Shown: positions 16,659 to 25,262 of the stretch, in pieces
How positions within the stretch are numbered: position 1 is the stretch's first letter
How the letters are laid out: the number at the start of each line of letters is the position of its first letter
DNA from: Arthrobacter sp. PAMC 25486
GTDB taxonomy: Bacteria > Actinomycetota > Actinomycetes > Actinomycetales > Micrococcaceae
Length of the DNA stretch: 64,000 bases
Direction of reading: 5' to 3'
NCBI RefSeq assembly: GCF_000785535.1
Contig: NZ_CP007595.1
Span: forward strand, 434,001-498,000
Notes under the pieces: model-generated
Databases searched by the model: none
Told to the model about the DNA's origin: nothing
The model's input: only the letters and a program-made list of their open reading frames with translations
Translations under genes and position numbers: made by a program

Positions 16659-16730
16659 CACTTTGAGCCGATCGCCCTCCGAGGTATAACCGTGCGCAAC
16701 CGGCTCTGGGTGGCGCCCATGTGCCAGTAA
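16659..16730 (+). pseudogene. Old Yellow Enzyme N-terminal fragment
   Basis: Only 23 codons survive: HFEPIALRGITVRNRLWVAP followed by MCQ and a TAA. This is the conserved start of NADH:flavin oxidoreductases, which bind FMN; intact genes run about 360 codons. The break after MCQ coincides with the start of an AT-richer segment holding the HEPN gene, so an insertion or deletion joint is likely there. Confidence 0.65.
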
Positions 16731-16739
16731 ATAGACGCA

Positions 16740-17170
16740 ATGCTAACCATCGGCAAGCTTCAACGTGTTCCCGTAAATCGCGGCTGGGCAGACCGACTTG
16801 TAGAAATCGCAACGGAACAAATGAACGCAGCCCAGATTATTCTCCCCGTCAGTCCGTTGACGTCGTTCCAGACCTCATACGATGCAATGCATAAGATTTT
16901 TGATGCCGTTCTTGTCAATCAAGGAATCCGAGGAATGCAGCGTGGCGGGCACCTTGCCGTGGGAGAAGCACTCCACGCCCAGCTCGTGCCACGGCCCGGT
17001 GATGTACTACGCGATTTCGCTTGGATGCGACGGCTTCGAAACGCGGGAGATTACCCTGCATCCCAAAATCCCTCGCCCCGGCAGAAGATGCTTCCGAGGC
17101 GTTGGAAGTTCTCCGGAGCCTGATGGCCAAGGTGCCAGACCTGTTCGATGCCATGCCTCCATCCGGTTAA
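16740..17170 (+). pseudogene. HEPN-domain protein (SAV_6107-like), frameshifted
   Basis: The first frame reads an all-helical domain of about 110 residues. It includes SYDAMHKIFDAVLVNQGIR, a GGHLAVGEAL segment and WMRRLRNAGDYP, which resembles the R-x4-6-H-like active-site region of HEPN proteins near residue 100. At about 17066-17075 the natural C-terminus moves to another frame, reading LAPAEDASEALEVLRSLMAK and on to TAA 17168-17170, so one base appears lost. HEPN proteins are often RNases in toxin-antitoxin or defence loci, sometimes with a nucleotidyltransferase partner; none is next to it. The segment is less GC-rich than its surroundings. Family assignment is by pattern recognition. Confidence 0.55.
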
Positions 17171-17206
17171 TAGCGGAAGACACGGCATCCAACGATCCGT
17201 CTGGTG

Positions 17207-18946
17207 CTATTCGACCAGTTTGCCGGCCGACGAGACTTCCTTGATCAATTCAGAGATCTCCGCAGGGATCTCCGGGATCTCTTCGCGCACCACACCCTCA
17301 CTTGGCGACCACACCAAATTCACCCGCAGTGAATCATCCATCTGCGGATAGTCAGAGCGGTTGTGGCATCCACGGGTCTCCCTGCGTTCAAGAGCCGCCT
17401 CGAGGGTGGCCCGGGCGGCCAACGCCGAACCCTTCAGGTCAAAGGCATGGGCAAGGTCTTGGTAGCCGGCAATGTCGGGATGGATCCCTACGGATTCCAT
17501 GCGTCCTTCGATGTCTCCAAGCTTCGCCAGACCTGCCAACAGGCCTTCTTCGTCCCGCACCACGCCTGCATGGTCGGTCATCATATTGCGGATGGCACGC
17601 TGCAGTTCGCGAACATTTTCCTGCCCGTCCGCGGCCAGCAGGTCATCGATCTCGGCCCGGGCCCCGGTGATGGCCTCCGCAGAGCGCGGCTGGGATTCCA
17701 GGGAAGCCGAGTACTTGGCAGCGGCCTGCGCAACGATGCGGCCGAAGACCAACAGTTCAATCAACGAGTTGCCACCCAGGCGGTTGGCTCCGTGGAGGCC
17801 ACTGGAAGCCTCGCCAATGGCATAGAGTCCGTTGACATCGGTGCTGTGGTCCTCCGGACGGACCCAGACCCCGCCCATGGAGTAGTGCGCTGTGGGTGCG
17901 ATTTCGATGGGTTCGACGGTGACGTCGAGCATCTGCACTTCAAGCATGGTCTGATAGACGCGAGGCAGGCGCTCCATGATGGTTTCGCGCGGCAGGTGCG
18001 AGATATCAAGCCAGACGCCGCCGTTCTGTGTCCCGCGGCCTTCCTTGATCTCGGTGTAGGCGGCCAGCGCCACCCTATCGCGGGTGGAGAGTTCCTTGCG
18101 GATCGGGTCGTAGCGTTCCATGAACCGTTCCCCGAGTGCATTGCGCAGGATGCCGCCTTCGCCGCGGGCCGCCTCGGAGATCAAGGTGCCTGCAGCGCTT
18201 TCCGGTTGGATGATGCCGGAAGGGTGGAACTGCACCAGTTCCGGGTCGCGCAACCGGGCCCCCGCGTCGACGGCGAGGCGGAATGCATCCCCGGTGTTTT
18301 CGTCTCGGCGCGAGGAGGTGCGGCGCCAGATGCGGGTGTGTCCGCCGGCGGCCAGGATGACTGAGTCCGCGTGGATGAGGTAGCGCTTGCCTGTGTTGAT
18401 GTCGAAGCCGTAGGCACCGAAAACCTGGTTGTCGCGCACGAGTAACCGGGTGATGTAGACAGAGTCGAGGATCGGCAGCTTCAGCTGTTCGGCCCGGTTC
18501 ACCAGGCTGCGCTGAATTTCCAGGCCCGTGTAGTCTCCGGCAAAGGCGGTGCGGCGGAAGGTGTGGGCACCGAAGAAGCGCTGGGAAATGCGCCCGTCCT
18601 CTTCGCGGGCGAATCCCATGCCGTAGCGCTCAAGGTCGTGGATCCCCTGGGCAGCGCCGCGGGCGACAATCGCCACCGTGTGGGGGTTGGCCAGCATGTA
18701 ACTTTCCTTGATGGTGTCCGCGGCATGCTGCTGCCAGGTATCTTCCTTGTCCATGGTGCCCAGGGCGGCGTTGATGCCTCCGGCCGCGAGCGATGTATGG
18801 GCGTCGTTGCGCGGTCGCTTGCCGACCGCGAGCACGTCGACCCCCATTTCCGCCAGCTCGATTGCGGCCCGCAGGCCCGATCCGCCGGTGCCGATGACCA
18901 GGACGGTGGTGGAGATTTGCTGTTCGTTCGGGTTCGTTGTCCTCAT
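17207..18946 (-). CDS. Succinate dehydrogenase/fumarate reductase-like flavoprotein
   Basis: A 579-residue SdhA/FrdA-type protein. It carries VIGTGGSGLRAAIELAEMG (FAD binding) and AHTSLAAGGINA, where the His is placed like the covalent-FAD His of SdhA. It also has LVQFHPSGI and TAHYSMGG of the active site, LHGANRLGGNSL, and a C-terminal RGCHNRSDYP. No iron-sulphur or membrane-anchor subunit gene is adjacent, so it either works with distant subunits or is a soluble oxidase/reductase such as a fumarate reductase or L-aspartate oxidase relative. The His argues for the former group. A LysR gene diverges from it. Confidence 0.85.
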   Translation of the reverse strand: MRTTNPNEQQISTTVLVIGTGGSGLRAAIELAEMGVDVLAVGKRPRNDAHTSLAAGGINAALGTMDKEDTWQQHAADTIKESYMLANPHTVAIVARGAAQGIHDLERYGMGFAREEDGRISQRFFGAHTFRRTAFAGDYTGLEIQRSLVNRAEQLKLPILDSVYITRLLVRDNQVFGAYGFDINTGKRYLIHADSVILAAGGHTRIWRRTSSRRDENTGDAFRLAVDAGARLRDPELVQFHPSGIIQPESAAGTLISEAARGEGGILRNALGERFMERYDPIRKELSTRDRVALAAYTEIKEGRGTQNGGVWLDISHLPRETIMERLPRVYQTMLEVQMLDVTVEPIEIAPTAHYSMGGVWVRPEDHSTDVNGLYAIGEASSGLHGANRLGGNSLIELLVFGRIVAQAAAKYSASLESQPRSAEAITGARAEIDDLLAADGQENVRELQRAIRNMMTDHAGVVRDEEGLLAGLAKLGDIEGRMESVGIHPDIAGYQDLAHAFDLKGSALAARATLEAALERRETRGCHNRSDYPQMDDSLRVNLVWSPSEGVVREEIPEIPAEISELIKEVSSAGKLVE

Positions 18947-18972
18947 GTTTCAACACTAGGAACATGGCCACG

Positions 18973-19014
18973 ATTAGTCTAATGAATCCTTCGACTCATC
19001 TCGATGCATATATG
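18973..19014. promoter_or_regulatory. Palindromes in the SdhA-like/LysR divergent promoter
   Basis: The 76-bp intergenic region holds two perfect palindromes, ATTAGTCTAAT (18973-18983) and GCATATATGC (19005-19014). Either could be the LysR binding site or part of a promoter; LysR proteins usually bind a dyad next to the divergent start. Confidence 0.45.
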
Positions 19015-19022
19015 CTATCAAC

Positions 19023-19967
19023 ATGAACCTGGAACAACTCCGCAGCTTCGTGGAAGTAGCACGCATCGGCCATTTCACGCGTGCCGCCGCACAATTGCAC
19101 TTGGCCCAGCCATCGCTCAGCCGACAAATTTCCACACTGGAAGTGGATCTTGGCGCCGAGCTTTTCCACCGGGCCCGGGGCAACATCACACTCACTGACG
19201 CTGGCGAATCACTACTTCCACTGGCCAGGCGCATGCTCGCCGACGCCGACAACGTCCGCTACGAGATGCAGGAACTGGCCGGCTTGCGGAAGGGGCGGGT
19301 ACGGCTCGGTGCCACTCCGACGCTGTGCATCAGCCTCGTTGCAGACGTGCTGACCTCGTTCCACGCTGCATACCCCGGAATCGACCTGCACCTGACGGAG
19401 CAGGGGTCGCGCGGCCTGCTTGATGAACTGGCCGGCGGCGCCCTGGACCTGGCGCTCGTCACGACCTCGGAGGACAGTTCCGCTTCCTCGGCCAGCTTCC
19501 AGCGTGCTCCGCTGCTCACCGAGGAACTTGTGGTTATCGCGGCGAAGGACAGTCCGTTGCTGCATGGCGTGGCGTCCCTGACCCTTGCGGAGCTTGCAGC
19601 GCTTCCGCAAATCACGTTCCATGAAAGCTACGATCTGCGCGCCACGACGATGCAGGCCTTCCATGACGCAGGACTCGCCGCCAGGGTGGTCCTCGAAGGC
19701 GCGGAAATGGATGCCGTGCTTCGTTGCGTGGAGCGCGGGCTGGGCGTCGCGGTGGTTCCGGCCATGGTCATGGTCGACCGCCCGGGACTGCGTTCGGTCA
19801 GGCTCACCGCCCCGCGACTCACGCGCTCGATCAGCCTTGCGCACCGCAAGGACGTGACGTTGACGCGAGCCGCGCTGGCCATGCAGGAGATGATACTCAG
19901 CACCGCGGATGTCCTCTCCTCCTCGGCCGCAGCAGGCACGGGCGGACTGATCACCCGGGCACGGTAG
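19023..19967 (+). CDS. LysR-family regulator
   Basis: A 314-residue LysR-type protein: MNLEQLRSFVEVARIGHFTRAAAQLHLAQPSLSRQ is the classical N-terminal winged helix-turn-helix, shown here in part as LHLAQPSLSRQI. The periplasmic-binding-like effector domain runs from about residue 90, with RKGRVRLGATPT at its start. Such regulators bind a small metabolite and usually control the divergent gene, here the SdhA-like flavoprotein. The effector is unknown; a dicarboxylate would fit but is speculation. Confidence 0.92.
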   Translation: MNLEQLRSFVEVARIGHFTRAAAQLHLAQPSLSRQISTLEVDLGAELFHRARGNITLTDAGESLLPLARRMLADADNVRYEMQELAGLRKGRVRLGATPTLCISLVADVLTSFHAAYPGIDLHLTEQGSRGLLDELAGGALDLALVTTSEDSSASSASFQRAPLLTEELVVIAAKDSPLLHGVASLTLAELAALPQITFHESYDLRATTMQAFHDAGLAARVVLEGAEMDAVLRCVERGLGVAVVPAMVMVDRPGLRSVRLTAPRLTRSISLAHRKDVTLTRAALAMQEMILSTADVLSSSAAAGTGGLITRAR

Positions 19968-20029
19968 CCGTGGTTTATGGGTCGGCTGCGGTGCCCGAAG
20001 GCCACCCGCTAGTCTCAACGCCGTTCAGT

Positions 20030-20700
20030 TAAGCCGCGGCCAAAGGTGTCAACCCGGTCCCGGTGTCCACGATCTCGACGCACAACCGCGCCCTTGAACG
20101 TTGGCCCGTGGGGCTTGCTCGCCCGGGCCTGGTACCTGGAATTGCCCCGCTTCACGGTCCGTGGGCCGGTGCGCGTCCCGCGTTCGGGCAGCAACCTGTC
20201 CACCACGTGTGCACCGATGATCCCGGCCAGGGCACGCCACCCCGATGGCTTCGGATGGCGGGACTCGACTGTTGGTCCGAGGAAGATCAGGTCTTGGCCG
20301 TGCTCAGTGCGACGGTGTGAGTTGACCGGTCCTTGAACGCAGCATGCTGCCTTGCTGCAGGTTGATTCTCGCGCCGATCACCCGCACCAGGAATTCTGCG
20401 CCCACATCGCGGATCTGATGCAGCAGCCCGACTGAGGCGAAACTCCTGTCCGCCAGGATGATCATGCCGCGCAGCAGGCGCGGGGTGTAGGTGGTTTCCC
20501 CGATACTGGCTGGCCCGAAGACCGTGTCAATGATGGTGCGTGCGGGTGCCGCGGACCAGGTCGAAGATCCACCGCAGCGGTTGGACCCCAATCCGCCGTC
20601 GGGCCTGGGTGAGTGCCGAGTCCTGTACCACCCGTCTGCCCAAAGTCCGACGGCGTGACATGCCTTCCGCTGGCCCAGGCGCCCAACGCCGTCGTGCTTC
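20030..20700 (-). mobile_element. IS4-type transposase remnant
   Basis: Fragments of an IS4-family transposase read leftwards in different frames. Near 20530-20690 there is DSALTQARRRIGVQPLRWIF; near 20440-20560 RTIIDTVFGPASIGETTY and ADRSFASVGLLHQI; near 20090-20180 a C-terminal TVKRGNSRYQARASKPHG. The central catalytic part is largely deleted and the frames do not join. The remnant starts right at the 3' end of the neighbouring reductase gene. No terminal repeats could be identified. Confidence 0.7.
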
Positions 20701-21331
20701 AGGATGAAGAAACGTCAGCGGCGCCGGTGTACGTGGCAAAATCTGGGTTTCCGGTGACCTGGTAGCTGTGGATTGCCAGCCCGCCGGGGGTGGTGCGGCT
20801 GGAGACCAGGCGCAGGCCGGTGGGCGTGCTGCCGTCGGGGAACAAGCGGCGGCCGCTGCCCACGATGACGGGGGCCACCACGAGCCGGAGTTCGTCGATC
20901 AGCCCGACGGCAAAAAGCGATTGGGCCAGCCGGGCGCTGCCGTGGATTTGGATCTCCCGGCCGGGGCCCGCCTTGAGCTCGGCAATCGCGGCCGCCGTGT
21001 CACCGGTCAGGATGGTGGTTGGTTTCCACGGGCCCGCCGTCAGTCTGGTGGAGGCGACGTATTTCGGCAGGCTGTTCATGCGGGCGGTGAACGGATCATG
21101 GGGATCGGTGATCTGCGGCCAGTCCCTGGCGAACGCGTCGTAGGTGCGCCGGCCCAGCAGGAGGGCATCTGCCTGGCCGAGCCATTCGGCGGCTTGGTCG
21201 ATGAAGTCCTGGTCCATGTGCGGGACGAACCACCCGCCCCGGGTGAATCCGCCGCTGGTGTCCTCCTCGGGCGACCCCGGGCCCTGCGACACCCCGTCCA
21301 AGCTCACAAACTCCGTCAACGTCAGTTTCAT
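20699..21331 (-). CDS. RibD C-terminal/dihydrofolate reductase-like protein
   Basis: A 210-residue protein of the RibD-C/DHFR fold that usually binds NADPH. It begins MKLTLTEFVSLDGVSQGPGS, then LLLGRRTYDAF, NSLPKYVAST, and ends with the cofactor-binding block IHGSARLAQSL and VVAPVIVGSGRRLF. Substrates of these stand-alone proteins are mostly unknown. Its start overlaps the stop of the next gene upstream by 4 bp. A close paralogue at 61227-61859 is broken by a stop codon. Confidence 0.85.
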   Translation of the reverse strand: MKLTLTEFVSLDGVSQGPGSPEEDTSGGFTRGGWFVPHMDQDFIDQAAEWLGQADALLLGRRTYDAFARDWPQITDPHDPFTARMNSLPKYVASTRLTAGPWKPTTILTGDTAAAIAELKAGPGREIQIHGSARLAQSLFAVGLIDELRLVVAPVIVGSGRRLFPDGSTPTGLRLVSSRTTPGGLAIHSYQVTGNPDFATYTGAADVSSS

Positions 21332-21942
21332 GCCATTTCTCCTGGTGAATTTCCTGCTGGTCCGGCCTGGGCCAGCGGCTTGAATCTGGTGATTGAATTC
21401 CCCGACTCGAAAACTACGTTCTCGACCACGGAGAAGTGGGCCGGCGCGAACTTCCGGTCAAAGGCGGGCACGCCGGAACCAATGACAACGGGGTACCGCT
21501 TGATGATGAGCTCGTCGATTTCAGAAAGCAGGACGGCCGCGAGTTGCCCGCCACCCGCCAGATAAATGTCCAAGCGTGAGTCTTCCCCCTTGAACCCGCG
21601 AATGGTGGCAACCGGATCGGAGTCCGTGACCAACACCTGCGGATTTGTGGAGGCAAGGCTGCGGGAAAAAACGATCTGGCGCAGGTGGGAGTACGGGCTG
21701 GCGACCCCCAATTGAAGTGCCGGATCATAGGTCCGCCGGCCCATCACGACTGTGTCGAAGCGGGTGAGTGGCGCGTCTGCGAGTCCCAGGTGTTCCCGTG
21801 CCTGATGGGGAAGGAGGTCAGTGTAGTCAGCCATCATGCGCTGCATGTAGTCCGCGGATCCGTTGAAGAAATCGACTTCGTCGCCCGGTCCCGCAATGAA
21901 GCCGTCGAGCGTGAGTGAAATGAAGTAGACCAACTTGCGCAT
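21328..21942 (-). CDS. RibD C-terminal/dihydrofolate reductase-like protein
   Basis: A 204-residue relative of the same fold: MRKLVYFISLTLDGFIAGPG, TVVMGRRTYDPAL, IVFSRSLAST, YLAGGGQLAAVLL and YPVVIGSGVPAFD. It is first in a two-gene operon, overlapping its partner by 4 bp, and the two are distant paralogues. A reductase role on a pterin- or flavin-precursor-like molecule is assumed from the fold only. GGAGG precedes the start. Confidence 0.82.
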   Translation of the reverse strand: MRKLVYFISLTLDGFIAGPGDEVDFFNGSADYMQRMMADYTDLLPHQAREHLGLADAPLTRFDTVVMGRRTYDPALQLGVASPYSHLRQIVFSRSLASTNPQVLVTDSDPVATIRGFKGEDSRLDIYLAGGGQLAAVLLSEIDELIIKRYPVVIGSGVPAFDRKFAPAHFSVVENVVFESGNSITRFKPLAQAGPAGNSPGEMA

Positions 21943-22046
21943 GGGAGGAGGCTCCTTCCGTTGCCTTTTGTACCCTCAGGCTAAGTGGCTCTGCGGAAGG
22001 TCGTCAACGAATGGATGCGCCCGTCGATCGGGCAGCTCTGCGGCGG

Positions 22047-22751
22047 TCAGCCGGCCGGGGGGGGGGGGGGGGCGAACCCGTCAAGCAGCCGCGGCAGAAC
22101 CTGCCAGACACCTTCCTGCAGGGCCGCGACGGCGTCGTTGTTTCCGGTGTGGATGCCGAGGAGGGCCTGTTGGAACATCCCGTCGAACACGGCGTACACG
22201 GCGCTCCTGGAGAGTGCCACTTCGGCATGGGAGAACGCTGCGTACGCAGTGACAATGCGCCAGATCATCTGCTCAAGGCTGCCGTCCACTTCGGCGACAT
22301 CGGCCTGGAAGTCGTTTCCAAACATGCTTTGGTTGCGCAGGTCGTACCAGAGCCTGTGCATGGCTGTGTCGTCACGGGCAGACGCTGCCAGGGCCGCGGC
22401 AAAGTCCAGCCGCACCTGCTCGGCGGAGCTTGCATTTACGGCAATTTCTTCATAGTGCGCGATGCAGGCGATCTTGTACTCGCGCACGCAGTACGTGATC
22501 AGTTCTACCTTGTCACGAAAGTAGTAGTGGAAAACGCCGTGCGAGAAGCCGGATCCCTGGGCAATTTCACGCAGGCTGGTGCGTGCGTACCCGAACTCCG
22601 ACAGGGTCGCCAGGGCAGCCGCGGCAAGTTCGGCCCTGCGCAGTGAAAATTTGTCCACCGCTCTGCGTTCAACCCCCAGCGCAGCAGCTGATTCTGCCTC
22701 GACCGGTTGTTCAACGGGCATTCCGGACCTGCTTCGACTGGCCATGACCAC
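22047..22751 (-). CDS. TetR-family regulator with variable C-terminus
   Basis: A 234-residue regulator. The helix-turn-helix is TSLREIAQGSGFSHGVFHYYFRDK near residues 60-82, with the usual HYYF. The last codons run through a tract of sixteen C on the coding strand, giving FAPPPPPAG and then TGA. A change of one base in that tract would replace the tail and move the stop. Its target is unknown; the neighbouring reductase operon on the same strand, about 100 bp downstream, and the region to the right are candidates. Confidence 0.85.
   Translation of the reverse strand: MVMASRSRSGMPVEQPVEAESAAALGVERRAVDKFSLRRAELAAAALATLSEFGYARTSLREIAQGSGFSHGVFHYYFRDKVELITYCVREYKIACIAHYEEIAVNASSAEQVRLDFAAALAASARDDTAMHRLWYDLRNQSMFGNDFQADVAEVDGSLEQMIWRIVTAYAAFSHAEVALSRSAVYAVFDGMFQQALLGIHTGNNDAVAALQEGVWQVLPRLLDGFAPPPPPAG
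22057..22072. repeat. G16 mononucleotide tract
   Basis: Sixteen consecutive G on the plus strand, inside the 3' end of the TetR gene. Tracts this long are slippage-prone. One base fewer gives a tail starting RPADRRRAAR with a stop about 17 codons on; one base more removes the nearby stop and extends the protein further. Confidence 0.9.
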
Positions 22752-22851
22752 ATCCCCTCTGTGGCCACTATAGCCCCGAAACGACCCAACTCTGGGGGCC
22801 TTGCGGTCACCGCACTCCCAGAATTTCGCGCGGGGGATGGGCGCGTGGAGC

Positions 22852-23250
22852 CTACTCGTCTTGTGGAGCCAGGCCCTTCTGACGATCCGTGCGGTCCGCG
22901 TTCATGCGGAGCGAGGGCCCCGCTTCGCCGAGGTGGTGCTCGAGCTCGACCCGTCCATCGGGGGTAAGCGCGGCCGTGTGCGTGGCAGGGGCATCAGAGA
23001 TGCTGTCGCCCGCGCGTTGGATGGTCCGGGCGCGGTCCTGGGATCGAGTCCGGCGCGGACCATCCGGGGGGTCACGGCCGTCAGAGGTCATGGTGACGAC
23101 GACGGCGTCGGCCATCACACGGGTGATGCGGGCAAATAGGCTCTGGGCGAGCCTGGTCCGCCGGGTGACCTCGCTGATAGTTGCCCCGGGGTTGCGGGCC
23201 ATGGCTTCAAGTACTGCAAGTTCAGCGTCCTTGAACCCCCTGTGGCCCAT
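22852..23250 (-). CDS. MarR-like winged-helix protein
   Basis: A possible 132-residue protein from ATG 23248-23250, which overlaps the stop of the decayed MFS gene upstream (TAATG). ATISEVTRRTRLAQSLFARITRVMAD resembles the recognition helices of MarR-type regulators; the C-terminal half (LTPDGRVELEHHLGEA) is also family-like but diverged. It may once have regulated the neighbouring MFS pump. It could already be decaying, since a few otherwise conserved positions differ, for example Pro-rich RDPPDGP in the wing. Confidence 0.45.
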   Translation of the reverse strand: MGHRGFKDAELAVLEAMARNPGATISEVTRRTRLAQSLFARITRVMADAVVVTMTSDGRDPPDGPRRTRSQDRARTIQRAGDSISDAPATHTAALTPDGRVELEHHLGEAGPSLRMNADRTDRQKGLAPQDE

Positions 23251-23905
23251 TAGTTTGATCTGGAACGGGGGGCAAGCGGATCGAATTGGAGGGTCCCTGC
23301 ACTGGAGCTGGGCTGCTGTGGCTGGCGGATGCGCCGGGCCAGGGCCAACGCGGCCAAGGCTGGTAATGCAGTGAGTGCAAAACACACGGCGAACGGCTAG
23401 GAGCCGCCGAGTTCGTCGAGGGCGCTGAACACGATGGCTGTGGCCGTGAGCGAAATCGACGCGCCAATGGAGTCGAAGATGCTGAGCGCGGAACTGTTGA
23501 ACTCCTGGTTCTCAACGGTGGTGTACTCCAGCGTTGAGACACTCGTGCGCGGAGACATCAGCTCCATGCCGAACCCGGCGACGCCCCAACCGCCCATCCC
23601 GACGGCGGGCGGCAGGGCAAGGAACGCTGTGGCGCCCGCCGCCGTGATCGCCACTGACAGACAAAGCGCGCCGCACTGCACACTGCGCACGTGGGACAGG
23701 CTGGCACCTAATGTGACTCTGTAGCCATGACCCGCCCGCCCAGGTCGTTCCGGAGACTGTCACCGACAACCCCGCTGCCAGTGGCGGGAAGCCGTATCGG
23801 ACGGTCAGGAGGTAGGGGAGGTAGACGTCCGCACCAAAGAAGGCGCCCGCAACGAGGCCGCGGCTGAGAATCACGCTGGGGAGGCCCGATGCCGGACGGG
23901 CGGAA
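23250..23905 (-). pseudogene. MFS transporter, C-terminal remnant
   Basis: The C-terminal half of an MFS pump. GAFFGADVYLPYLLTVRYGF and AGLSVTVSGTTWAGGSWLQS lie in one frame. After a frameshift near 23705-23712 comes LGASLSHVRSVQCGA and on through SPRTSVSTLEYTTVENQ. A TAG at 23397-23399 stands where Trp is expected, and PFAVCFALTALPALAALAL continues in frame to TAA 23250-23252. The N-terminal half is missing at the junction near 23900 with the acyl-CoA ligase fragment. Truncation, frameshift and stop make it clearly dead. Confidence 0.75.
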
Positions 23906-25165
23906 GCAGGTGCCGACGGGTCGGAGGCGGGCGGAGCAGACGCTTGCTCCTTCGAGGACTGGCTCCCCGCCGGCGACTCCCAAAGCAGCCCCGCGGACGG
24001 TGGCGGTACCTCGCACGCCGGGGATCCCGGCGTCGTGCTGCAGGGCAATGCGCCCGAGGGAGGCGTGCCGAACGAAGCGGCGCAGCGGGAACCCGTTGGC
24101 GACCTTGCCATGATCGTCGGCACCGGTGGAACCACCGGGAAGCCCAAGGGTGTCATGTTGACCACCCGCAACCTGGAGACCATGACGGCCATCGTGCTCA
24201 TGAGCTATCCGTTTGAGGGGTGGCCCGTGTACCTTGCGCTGGCCCCGTTGACGCATGCTGCCGGGGTGCTGTGCTTCCCGATCCTGGCGCGCGGCGGGGA
24301 GATCGTCATCATGCCCCAGCCTGACATCGCCGAATTTGCCGTGCTGCTTGAACGGCACCGCGTGACGCACACGTTCCTGCCGCCCACGCTGATCTACATG
24401 CTGCTCGGGCTGGCGGACCTTGACGTCCGGGATCTGTCTTCACTGCAGTGCTTCTGGTACGGCGCGGCACCCATGTCCGTCTCCAGGCTGGAGGAGGCGC
24501 TGCACCGGATCGGTCCCATGATGGCGCAGCTGTTTGGGCAGACCGAGGCGCCCATGATGATTTCCACGATGTCCCCGGCGGAACACTTCCTGCCCGACGG
24601 GTCCATCGCCGTGGCCCGCCTGGCCTCCGCTGGCCGCGCCGCACCTCTTGTCACGGTCGCCGTGATGGACGACGCCGGGCGGGCGCTGGGGCAGGGGGAG
24701 CGCGGTGAGATTGTGGTGCGGAGTTCCTTGGTCATGGCCGGCTACTACAAGGACGCAGCGGCCACGGCGGATGTGAACAGGTTCGGCTGGCACCACACGG
24801 GCGACATTGGCTATCTCGACGGGGAAGGGTACCTGTTCATTGTGGACCGGGCCAAGGACATGATCATCACGGGCGGTTTCAACGTGTACTCCGCCGAGGT
24901 GGAACAATCCATCATGCGGTATCCGGGCGTGCGAGACTGCGCCGTGATCGGACTGCCCGATGCGAAGTGGGGTGAGCAGGTGACCGCCGTGGTGCAAATT
25001 GATCCTGCTGTGCCGGTGGATGTTGAGGCGCTCCGGCTGTTTGTGAAGCGTGAGCTGGGCAGTGTCAAAACACCCAAGGTCATCGAGGTGTGGACAGATC
25101 TGCCCCGGTCCAAGGTGGGCAAGGTACTCAAGGCCGAGATCAAGAGGGACCTGCTGGGGCGGTAA
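23906..25165 (+). pseudogene. Acyl-CoA/AMP-forming ligase, N-terminally truncated
   Basis: A fatty-acid CoA ligase-type AMP-binding protein. The frame is open from about 23880 and homology is evident from ACSFEDWL; a GTG at 24035 could start a 376-residue product. It has the P-loop GTGGTTGKPKGVML, LFGQTEAPM, the GWHHTGDIGYLDGEGY hinge and a C-terminal DLPRSKVGKVLKAE with the adenylation Lys. Intact members are about 510 residues, so some 80-140 N-terminal residues are lost at the deletion joint with the MFS remnant. It lacks part of the N-terminal substrate-pocket domain; function is doubtful though the rest is undamaged. A thioesterase follows on the same strand. Confidence 0.7.
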
Positions 25166-25262
25166 CGGAGCCACAGCGGCAGGGCACCGTGGCATAAGCT
25201 TGCTGCCATCATGCAAGCAGGCGCCGGCAGCGCCCGGGTCTCGGGAACAAAGGTGGCATCCG

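Noticed and set aside
17207..18946. L-aspartate oxidase (nadB)
   Set aside because: The His at the covalent-FAD position and the C-terminal RGCHNRSDYP fit SdhA/FrdA better, and no nadA or nadC is adjacent. It is kept as an alternative only.
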